Below are positions 21,389 to 29,099 of a DNA stretch of 57,969 nucleotides, in pieces (position 1 is the stretch's first letter; each line of letters starts with the position of its first letter). The position numbers and the translations under genes are program-made. The notes beneath the pieces were generated by a model that was given only the letters and a program-made list of their open reading frames with translations, ran no database searches and had not been told where the DNA came from. The stretch is from an uncultured Acidobacteriota bacterium (lineage in GTDB: Bacteria; Acidobacteriota; UBA6911; RPQK01; JAJDTT01). The stretch lies in assembly GCA_951812665.1 (NCBI GenBank), contig CATOST010000038.1:1-57969 (forward strand), read 5' to 3'.

Positions 21389-24300
21389 CTACCAGACGAT
21401 CTGGAACTGGAAGTTGGCGCTACGGGGAGCCGACCCGAACCGCAGCAGGCCTCCGCCCCGTGAAGGGATTCCGAAGCGAGCCGGGCTGGTGACGTAGAGG
21501 CCGCGGTCTCTCGACGCCACCACGTGGTGAAATGGGTTGACGAAGGTCACGGAGAGCCGGGCTCTAATGTCTTCATGGAGCATCCGGATGGGGAGGAATT
21601 TGTAGAACGTCGCGTCAAAGGCCCAGCCCGCCAGCCGGCTCACGGCGTCGCGCGGAGTCGTACCGTAGGTGCCCGGATCCGGGACCTTGAAGCAGTTGAT
21701 GTTGACGGTCGTCGGCCGCGTATAGCTGTGGGGGCGGACCTGCGGGTTGCAGCCAGCCTTGGACATGCTGGCCCGGCCGCTGAAGCGGCCGGTGTTGGTG
21801 GGATCGAAACCGCTGTAGTACTGGTGGTAGGGACGTCCGGTACCGGCATCGAAGATGCCCGCGAATTCCCAGCCACCCACCAGTGCGCTCAGGATCGAGC
21901 CTTTCCTCAGGTGCGACAGGTAAGGCTGATCCGGACCCCACGGGAGCTCCCAGATGAAGTTGATGCGGATTGAGGCCGGGTTCAGATAGGCGTCGGCCCG
22001 ATCCCGGTTCCGGTCGTAGGGATTCTCGATCCCGGCATAACCTCCGAGGCGCGGCGCTATGCCCCGCCCGTAGGCGGACGCGAACGCCGTAGTGTCGTCC
22101 ACGTCCTCGATCTCTTTGATCCACTGGAACATGCCGTCGAACATGAGCCCGCCGATAGGAGTCCGGGACATGCGCCGAGTGAACTGCCACTGGAACTGGC
22201 TATGGCTCATGTGGCCGCCGCTATCCAGGTAGATGATGTCGTCAAAACCCGGGTTGTGGGGGTAGTTGAGCCGCTCTTCGGTAAAGGGAGTCAGACTCGC
22301 CGGAGGAATGTTGACGTCCCTGGAGTACCAGAGGCTCGTAGCCGAGGAGCCGACGTAGGAGAAGCGGAAGGAGGTTTCGCGTCCCAACTGCCGCTCCAAG
22401 GTCAGGTTCCACTGCTGCAGGTAGGGCTCCTTGATCTCGGGGTTCACGCCCTGGATGTTGAAGGTGGCCGGAGCCGAGCCTCCGACGGTCGCCCGGGGAA
22501 AGGGCCGGTCGGTGGTGACCAGGGGGACGCCGTCGGTGATGGTATTCCGAAAGGACTCGTCCAGAGCGAAAGGCCCGCCCGTGAGCAGCGTCGCGAAGTA
22601 GTTGTTGGTACTCCCGGCGTCGTGCATGAACATGCCGTAACCGACCCGCAGGACGGTCTTGTCGTCGAGCCGGTAGGCAAAGCCCAGACGCGGTGACCAC
22701 TTGGTCAACGAATTGATCAGATCGCTGGGAAAGCGGGCCTCGTCCGCCGTCTCGATGGGGATGGCGGGATGGAAGGCGGGGGCGATCAAACCCCGTCCGG
22801 CTTCCGGCACCACCAGGGCGCCGGTGGCCATATTGAAATTGTACCAAGCCCCGTTCGCGTCCGTGCGCGGGGAGATCCGGTCGTAGCGGAACCCGATGTT
22901 CAGCTTCAACCTGGAACTGACCTGAACGTCGTCCTGCACAAACATCCCGAACTCGTTGTAGCGCCCCTCCACGGCCGGCCGCGGCGTGTGGCGCCCCGTC
23001 TGGGTGGGAAGTCCCAGCAGGAAGTCGGCGAAGGGATCGCCGGTAAAGAAACCGGTGTGATTCCAGTCGCCCGCCACCGACCTGAGGGCCCGAAGGTCGG
23101 AGATGCGCCGGATGGCGTGGTCGTAGCCCAGCTTCCAACTGTGGATTCCGGTGCGATAGCTGAGGTTGTTGCGGATGCTGTAGTAGTTGCTCACCGTCTC
23201 GTTGGTGGCGCCGGATCGGGTGCCGATGGTGTGGAGGTTGTCGACCCTGATGTAGGGGAGGGTGTTGAACGCCTTGCGGGTGGCGGCGTCGTCGCCCAGG
23301 TCGATCCCCAGCGAGTCGATGAAGAGGGCAGCGGAATGCTCGGTCCGGTTGTAGTTGTCCCGGCGGAACAAGCCGAAGCGGAACTCGTTGATGAGACCGG
23401 GAGTGAAGATATGGGTATCGAAGACGTTTATGACGTCATTGAGACTGCCGAACCAGTCCTGTCCGGTGGCGGGATGGCGCTGGCCGAAAAAGGTGGAACC
23501 CCCGCAATGGCAAGTCTCCCAGGCATCTCTCTGGGTGTGCATGATGCCGAAGGTGTTCCGATTGAGGATGCTCTGGTCGAAGCGATAGATCCACTGCTTG
23601 TTGGCCCCCTGCTGGCTTCCGATATACTGCAAATTCTGCTCCGGGATGTCGGGGTCGCCCAAGTTGGATCCGGTGGGCTCCAAGAGCCACTTGTCGATCA
23701 TGTTGATGGCGACGGGGTTCCAACGGGAGCGGGGAATGATGTTCCCGACGAAGGTCTCCCCGCTGAGGGGATCCTTCAATTCCCCCAATTGGGGCCGGAC
23801 CTTGGCCAGATACGCGGAAAGGTCGCCCCTGCGCATGGCCTGGGTGGGGGTGTTGAGCCAGGTTCCCTGCCCGAAGGTGATGTTGGTGGGCGGATTCTGC
23901 TCGAATGAAATAAAGAGCCAGCTCTTGTCCCGTCCATCGTAGACTTTCGGAATGTAGATGGGACCGCCCCCGGTGAAATTGTATCGAAATGCCCACACCG
24001 CGTCGGGATTCCGCGTCGCGCCGGGAGGGCCGGGCCAGAGGGCAGCCAGCCGGGGGTGGCGCATGTTCAGCGTGAACATGCCGTGGGGCCGGTTCTCACC
24101 GCGCTTGGTGACGGCATCGACGGTCAACGGGGCCCGGAATTCGGCGGCGGCGTTCAAGGCAACCGTCTTCTCCTCGGCGATGGCCGAGAAGGGAGGCCCC
24201 ACCTGCTCGCCGTTCATAGGCGTCCCGTCCACCGAAGTCTGGGTCATGGTGGTTCGCGAGCCGTTGCTCTTGTAGCTGTCGGCCACGTCGGCGTTGACGA

Positions 24301-24808
24301 AGGCCAGGCTCAGGGGCCGGGTGCCGTGCCCGAAACGGCCCATGACCATGGTCCCGCGCGGTCCCGCGTTGATGAGCCGATCGGTCCGGGTCTCGCTCCA
24401 TTGGGGCGTGTCGGTGTTGATCACCGGCGCCGCGCTCTGCACCGTCACCTGCTCGGCTACCTCACCCACTTCCAGTCTGACGTCGAACCGCTGGGTGACC
24501 CGAGTGGCCAGATAGTTGTCAATATTGACGTACTTCTTGAAACCGGGCAGCTCCGCACTGAGGGTGTAGGTGTTCGGCGCCTGCACCACGGCGAACTCGA
24601 AGTCCCCGCGATCGTCGCTGATGGTTTCGCGGATGAAGCCCGTGTCCTGGTTGGTGAGGGTCACCGTCACGCCTGGAACGATCGCCCCGGCGGCGTCGGT
24701 GACGGAACCCAGCACGGTGGCGGCGGTGGTCTGCGCCTGCGCTGGTGTCACCAAGAGGGGGATAAGCGCCGGAATCAGCAGAATCCAGAAAAATCGCCTG
24801 TTGTTCAT
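21389..24808 (-). CDS. Oar-like TonB-dependent outer-membrane receptor
   Basis: An 1139-residue protein. Signal peptide MNNRRFFWILLIPALIPLLV with cleavage after AQAQ; carboxypeptidase-regulatory domain at about residues 28-115 (VLGSVTDAAGAIVPGVTVTL, DDRGDFEFAVV), a plug region (VTVQSAAPVINTDTPQWSET) and a long beta-barrel with aromatic, Asn-rich strands, ending in FQFQIVW, the hydrophobic C-terminal strand recognised by the BAM machinery. The architecture is that of the Oar-like receptors expanded in Acidobacteria. It should import large ligands across the outer membrane using ExbBD-TonB, which are not in this window. AAGGAG lies six bases before the ATG; a TACAAT element is at 24837-24842. 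The TPR gene follows. Confidence 0.9.
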   Translation of the reverse strand: MNNRRFFWILLIPALIPLLVTPAQAQTTAATVLGSVTDAAGAIVPGVTVTLTNQDTGFIRETISDDRGDFEFAVVQAPNTYTLSAELPGFKKYVNIDNYLATRVTQRFDVRLEVGEVAEQVTVQSAAPVINTDTPQWSETRTDRLINAGPRGTMVMGRFGHGTRPLSLAFVNADVADSYKSNGSRTTMTQTSVDGTPMNGEQVGPPFSAIAEEKTVALNAAAEFRAPLTVDAVTKRGENRPHGMFTLNMRHPRLAALWPGPPGATRNPDAVWAFRYNFTGGGPIYIPKVYDGRDKSWLFISFEQNPPTNITFGQGTWLNTPTQAMRRGDLSAYLAKVRPQLGELKDPLSGETFVGNIIPRSRWNPVAINMIDKWLLEPTGSNLGDPDIPEQNLQYIGSQQGANKQWIYRFDQSILNRNTFGIMHTQRDAWETCHCGGSTFFGQRHPATGQDWFGSLNDVINVFDTHIFTPGLINEFRFGLFRRDNYNRTEHSAALFIDSLGIDLGDDAATRKAFNTLPYIRVDNLHTIGTRSGATNETVSNYYSIRNNLSYRTGIHSWKLGYDHAIRRISDLRALRSVAGDWNHTGFFTGDPFADFLLGLPTQTGRHTPRPAVEGRYNEFGMFVQDDVQVSSRLKLNIGFRYDRISPRTDANGAWYNFNMATGALVVPEAGRGLIAPAFHPAIPIETADEARFPSDLINSLTKWSPRLGFAYRLDDKTVLRVGYGMFMHDAGSTNNYFATLLTGGPFALDESFRNTITDGVPLVTTDRPFPRATVGGSAPATFNIQGVNPEIKEPYLQQWNLTLERQLGRETSFRFSYVGSSATSLWYSRDVNIPPASLTPFTEERLNYPHNPGFDDIIYLDSGGHMSHSQFQWQFTRRMSRTPIGGLMFDGMFQWIKEIEDVDDTTAFASAYGRGIAPRLGGYAGIENPYDRNRDRADAYLNPASIRINFIWELPWGPDQPYLSHLRKGSILSALVGGWEFAGIFDAGTGRPYHQYYSGFDPTNTGRFSGRASMSKAGCNPQVRPHSYTRPTTVNINCFKVPDPGTYGTTPRDAVSRLAGWAFDATFYKFLPIRMLHEDIRARLSVTFVNPFHHVVASRDRGLYVTSPARFGIPSRGGGLLRFGSAPRSANFQFQIVW

Positions 24809-25260
24809 AACCTCTCCTTAATTCAGAAGAAAACGGATTGTAAGGGAGCGCCTGGGAATGCACTCGATGGTATTGGAGTCAAAACCCCGCCGACATCCTG
24901 GATCGGCCAGGGATTTTCTAATTGGGACAGATCCTACCAAATCGCTTCCTGGTTTATCTCCGCCAGGAAAAAAGGATATCGAGCCCCCTGGGATACGGGC
25001 CCACAAGTTGGCAGCATTTTTATCATGCGCGATCCAACATGGTCAAGAATGCTTCAAAAGTTATTTTTTCTTCATCATTCAGGTGAGGGAGAACACCCGC
25101 CGACGTCCCAGTTGCGGGAAATGGACAGAGAACCGTTCGCCGAGTAGCATCGCTGAAACCCGAACCCAGGAATACTTCGTTTCCCGCCGGGCGGACCTTC
25201 CGGGGCGTTTCCAGGACTCGTGGAGGGAACTGAATCTCACGGGGAGGGAGGACGAATCAA
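24809..25260. other. 452-base intergenic region between divergent genes
   Basis: This region separates the TonB receptor (minus) from an SDR gene (plus). It is less GC-rich than its neighbours, with runs of A and T near 25055-25075. On the minus strand AAGGAGAGG before the receptor start is a clear ribosome-binding site and TACAAT at 24842-24837 could be a -10 element, without a convincing -35. On the plus strand GGAGGGAGGAC precedes the SDR start. Open frames here have no recognisable content. No hairpin repeat of the families seen elsewhere is present. Confidence 0.55.
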
Positions 25261-26037
25261 ATGGACATGAGCGGCAAGAAGGCAGTCGTCACCGGGGCCG
25301 GAGCCGGCATCGGCCGGGGGGTCGCCCTGAAGTTCGCCGGGCACGGCGCCGGGGTGGCGGCCGTCGACATCAATTTCGACACGGCCCGGGAGACGGCCCG
25401 GGAGATCCGGGGGAGCGGTGGAGCAGCGCTGGCAGTGCAGGCCGACGTCGGCGACGCCAGCAGCACCGACGCCGCTTTCGAAAAGATCCTGGCCGACTTC
25501 GGGACCGTCGACGTCCTGGTGAACGTCGCCGGCATCGAGCACTACCAGGAATTCCTGGAATTTACGGACCAGGAGTTCGACCGCCAGATCGCCGTCAACC
25601 TGAAGAGTGTGTTCTTCTGCAGCCGGAGGGCCATTCCCTCCATGATCCGGAACGGAGGCGGCAGCATCGTCAACACCGCCTCGGTGCAGGCCCTGGCCAC
25701 CACCGGACGGATCGCACCCTACGCCGCCGCCAAGGGGGGCATCCTGGCCATGACGCGGGACATGGCCCGAGACCTGGGCCAGTACAACATCCGGGTCAAC
25801 ACCATCTGTCCCGGTTGCATCCAGACCCCCATGCTGGACCGCTCCTTCACCAGCAATGAGGATCGGGACGCCTACATGGAGACGCTGGTGGCCTCCCTTC
25901 CCCTGGGGCGGGTGGGCCTGCCGGAGGACATTGCCGACGTGGCCCTGTTTCTGGCCTCCCCGCTCTCCGCATACGTCACGGGGATCGCCATCAACGTCGA
26001 CGGAGGGATGATGAGCAAGCTGCCCCTCCCGGAGTAG
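25261..26037 (+). CDS. SDR-family oxidoreductase (glucose/3-oxoacyl-ACP reductase type)
   Basis: A 258-residue classical SDR: cofactor motif TGAGAGIG at residues 11-18, Asp in AAVDIN after strand 2 (NAD preference), NVAG at 88-91, catalytic S141, Y154 and K158 (YAAAK), and the typical C-terminus VTGIAINVDGGMM. AGGAC lies upstream of ATG 25261; an ATG two codons later is equally possible. No signal peptide. It is followed by 132 bases without recognised features and then the FG-GAP gene on the same strand. It resembles the other SDR at 10160-10906 only at family level. Substrate unknown; sugar or polyol oxidation fits the surroundings. Confidence 0.9.
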   Translation: MDMSGKKAVVTGAGAGIGRGVALKFAGHGAGVAAVDINFDTARETAREIRGSGGAALAVQADVGDASSTDAAFEKILADFGTVDVLVNVAGIEHYQEFLEFTDQEFDRQIAVNLKSVFFCSRRAIPSMIRNGGGSIVNTASVQALATTGRIAPYAAAKGGILAMTRDMARDLGQYNIRVNTICPGCIQTPMLDRSFTSNEDRDAYMETLVASLPLGRVGLPEDIADVALFLASPLSAYVTGIAINVDGGMMSKLPLPE

Positions 26038-26169
26038 GGACTGCCGGACCTTGGCTCCCCGGCGGGTTGTTCCCCTCGGTCGAGGCCCGGCGGAAGGGCA
26101 CTGCGCTCTCGTCCGTCGAGGCGAAATCTTCCGCGCGAACCGGCTCCGACTGGAGAGAGGAGATTGACA

Positions 26170-28941
26170 ATGCTGATTTCGGATCACAGGACTTCCTTGA
26201 TCTCCTTTCTACTGGCCCTCTGGTTGGGCGCGGGTTTCCCTGCGACGAGGGCCCAGAGCTGGAACGAAGACAGCTTCGAGGACTTTGCCGACGGCCGGCT
26301 GGACGCTTCCGGCCAGAACCTCTACGTGTCTCGCAACGGGACCGTCCGCACCGTCCATCGCTTCGATCTGAATCAGGACGGCCACCTGGATCTGATCTTC
26401 AACAATACGCATGACAGCATCACCTACGTCGATGCCACCTGGGCCGGCTTCGACGCCGCCCGGACGCTCACCCACTCTTCGCTGGCGGTTCTGGGGAGTC
26501 TCGGGGCGGTTGCGGGAGACCTGAACCGGGACGGTTTCACCGACCTGGTCTTCTGTCCCAACCCCGACGGCATTCAACACCCCCGCAGATTCATCTCCAT
26601 CGCCTGGGGGGCCGCGGAAGGCTGGAGCTCCAACCGGATCAGCGGCGTCCTGCCGGCGTGGGACCCGCGAGCCGTGGCCATCGCCGACCTGAACCGCGAC
26701 CATTGGCCCGACATCGTGGTCCTGGCCCAGGCGCCCCGGAGACAGCCCGACGGGAAACCGGTCAAGAGCATGGTGATGAAGGTGTTCTGGGGCGGTCGAC
26801 TGGGTTTTTATCTGGGCCGGCGTCAAATCCAGGAGCTCCCCATGTCGGTCGACATGAAGGCGGCCGACTTCGACGCCGACGGAGCCCGGGACATCGCGGT
26901 GCTGACCGCCGAAAACGAGATCCGGATCTTCTGGGCGTCTTCTGAGCCGTCCACCGTGCCCGTGGGCCTGAACTCCACTCGCATCCCTCTCTCTGGCCCT
27001 GCGGCCGGCTGCCTGGCGGCCGGGGACATCGATGGGGACGGACTCACCGACCTGGTGGCGGGAACCTCCCACGAGACCCTCTTCACCGTCAACGCCGGCG
27101 CCCACCGAGACTGGAGCCATCCGGTCCGGGGGCAAGCCGCGCCGGCTTCCCACATCACCATCGGCGATCTGGACGGCGATGGACACGCCGACCTGGCGTT
27201 GACGGAGTTCGGGATCCGGCATGCTTCGGGCGGCGAGCGGGGTGCCGCCGACCGTCCGGGAGGGATCCGCATCCTCTGGGGGGAGGCGGGAAAGTACGAT
27301 TCTGCGCACTCGCTCAACCTGGAGGTAGATCACCCTTCGGCCTCGCCTATCGGCGATCTGGACGGCGATGGGAGGTCCGATCTGGTGGCGGCCGTCTACC
27401 AGGGGACGTCAAACTTCGCCGCGGAGTCCGCCGTCTTTTTCGGACACGGTGACCGCTCCTTCCGTCGGGCAAGCCGCGGTATCCCCTCCTCCGGAGCCGC
27501 AGACGTGCTGGTGGTCCCGGCGGAGGAAGACTTGCCGGCCCGGGTCGTCGTCTGCAACAGCCAGGGCGGCACTCTGAACGAGAGGGTTCCCCTCTACGTC
27601 TACTGGGGCGGCAAGGGGGGGTTCCACCCGGACCGCCGTTTGGTCATCCCCTTCAGCGGCGGTTACGGCGCCGTGGGCGCCGACCTGAACGCCGACGGCA
27701 TCACCGATCTGGTGGCCATGAACTCCGGGCACGGCGGGCACGCGGACCCCGACGTGGGAGCCCACATTCTCTGGGGCACGTCCCGGGGGTTCGACCTGGA
27801 AGGACACCGAACCATCCTCTCGGAGAATCACCTCTCTTCCGGCAACGTCGCCGACTTGGACCGCGACGGTTACCTGGACCTGATCCTGAACGGTTTCGAT
27901 CCGTCCCAAACCGTCCTTTACTACGGATCGGAGACTGGATTCCACCGGAGCCGGCGCCTGGTTCTACCCTCGGTGCTGACCGTGGCCGACTTCAACCGGG
28001 ACGGCTGGTTGGACCTGTCCGGGAGCGCGTCGAGCGGAGCGGTGGGGATCGTCTGGGGCGGCCCGGAGGGACCGAGCCGCGAACTGGAACCCATAGGGTA
28101 CGTGCCCTGGGCGGGCAACCAGGAAACGGCCGACCTCAACGCCGATGGACACCTGGATTTGATCGTGGGCGGCTACGCCGATCCCACCACCCGTACCTTC
28201 GACGTCGGACTCTTCGTCTTCTGGGGATCGGTAGAGGGCTTCACTCCCTGGAACACCCAGTGGCTGCCCGGCATGGGACAACTGGCCCCGTTGGTGGCCG
28301 ACTTCGACCGGGACGGCTTCCTGGACCTGTTCGCCCCCTCCTATCACGGAACCGGCGTCCGGGAGTCCATGCCTTCCTACCTGTTCTGGGGAAGCCGGGA
28401 CGGCCTGCGCGCCGAGAACAAGACCCGGCTCGTATGCGACAGCGCCAGCGACGCCATGGCGGGAGATTTCGATCAGGACGGCCGACTCGACTTGGCGGTC
28501 ATCTGCCATACCCGCCACGGGGACCACCGCATCGACTCGAAGGTGTTCTACAACGATGGAAAGCGCTTTACCGCCCCCAGGACGGTGGGGCTTCCCACCC
28601 TGGGGGGACACACCATCTATCTGACCGACGTCGGGCACATCTACGACCGAAGCTGGCGCCAGACTTACGATTCCTCCCTGTTTCACTGGGACGATGACCG
28701 CAACGGCGGCCGGCTGGAGGCCAAGGCGGAAACGCCCGCCCACAGCCGGCTGAGCTTCCGCGTCCGTTCGGGTGCTGATGCGCCCGGACTGGAGCATAGG
28801 TCTTGGCGCCGGGTGAGCGGGGACCGCTTCTCTCTGGAGAGCGGCGACCGGGTCCTGCAGTACCGGGCCGTCTTCGAGTCCGGCAATGGAGACAGCTACC
28901 CGATCCTGGACCGGGTGAGTGTCGAGCTGATCTCCAAGTAG
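26170..28941 (+). CDS. Exported FG-GAP/VCBS repeat protein with fourteen repeats
   Basis: A 923-residue secreted protein; signal peptide LISFLLALWLGAGFPATRAQ. The body is built of FG-GAP/VCBS repeats, each with a calcium-loop motif DxDxDGxxD. I count thirteen intact loops (DLNQDGHLD, DLNRDGFTD, DLNRDHWPD, DFDADGARD, DIDGDGLTD, DLDGDGHAD, DLDGDGRSD, DLNADGITD, DLDRDGYLD, DFNRDGWLD, DLNADGHLD, DFDRDGFLD, DFDQDGRLD) and one degenerate position (VVPAEEDLPARVVV) between the seventh and eighth. Fourteen units would form two seven-bladed propellers. A C-terminal beta domain of about 90 residues ends the protein. AGGAGA lies six bases before the ATG. Function is probably binding at the cell surface; no catalytic motif is seen. 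Confidence 0.85.
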   Translation: MLISDHRTSLISFLLALWLGAGFPATRAQSWNEDSFEDFADGRLDASGQNLYVSRNGTVRTVHRFDLNQDGHLDLIFNNTHDSITYVDATWAGFDAARTLTHSSLAVLGSLGAVAGDLNRDGFTDLVFCPNPDGIQHPRRFISIAWGAAEGWSSNRISGVLPAWDPRAVAIADLNRDHWPDIVVLAQAPRRQPDGKPVKSMVMKVFWGGRLGFYLGRRQIQELPMSVDMKAADFDADGARDIAVLTAENEIRIFWASSEPSTVPVGLNSTRIPLSGPAAGCLAAGDIDGDGLTDLVAGTSHETLFTVNAGAHRDWSHPVRGQAAPASHITIGDLDGDGHADLALTEFGIRHASGGERGAADRPGGIRILWGEAGKYDSAHSLNLEVDHPSASPIGDLDGDGRSDLVAAVYQGTSNFAAESAVFFGHGDRSFRRASRGIPSSGAADVLVVPAEEDLPARVVVCNSQGGTLNERVPLYVYWGGKGGFHPDRRLVIPFSGGYGAVGADLNADGITDLVAMNSGHGGHADPDVGAHILWGTSRGFDLEGHRTILSENHLSSGNVADLDRDGYLDLILNGFDPSQTVLYYGSETGFHRSRRLVLPSVLTVADFNRDGWLDLSGSASSGAVGIVWGGPEGPSRELEPIGYVPWAGNQETADLNADGHLDLIVGGYADPTTRTFDVGLFVFWGSVEGFTPWNTQWLPGMGQLAPLVADFDRDGFLDLFAPSYHGTGVRESMPSYLFWGSRDGLRAENKTRLVCDSASDAMAGDFDQDGRLDLAVICHTRHGDHRIDSKVFYNDGKRFTAPRTVGLPTLGGHTIYLTDVGHIYDRSWRQTYDSSLFHWDDDRNGGRLEAKAETPAHSRLSFRVRSGADAPGLEHRSWRRVSGDRFSLESGDRVLQYRAVFESGNGDSYPILDRVSVELISK

Positions 28942-28950
28942 GGGCGACTT

Positions 28951-29091
28951 GGAGGGGACTTTCCTGTCGCCCATTCTTTTTTTCGCCTTATTGGAAGACG
29001 CTGCGCGGAATGGGGACTCCGTCCCCCAAATCTCCCCTGGTCGGCGCCTGAAAGACGCCGATCCAGTCGGCGGCAAGAAAGCCGCCGCTCC
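28951..29091. repeat. Second composite hairpin array, between convergent genes
   Basis: Contains a reverse-oriented unit (28951-28972, GGAGGGGAC, TTTCCT, GTCGCCC), the hairpin GGGGAC/TCC/GTCCCC at 29012-29026, a divergent unit at 29040-29064 and a perfect unit at 29066-29091 with stem GGCGGC/GCCGCC and loop AAGAAA. Order and spacing match the array at 9961-10160, including the shared CCCCTGGTCGGCG junction. A GGGCGAC half-repeat starts directly after the stop codon of the FG-GAP gene. Confidence 0.82.
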
Positions 29092-29099
29092 CGCTCCAG

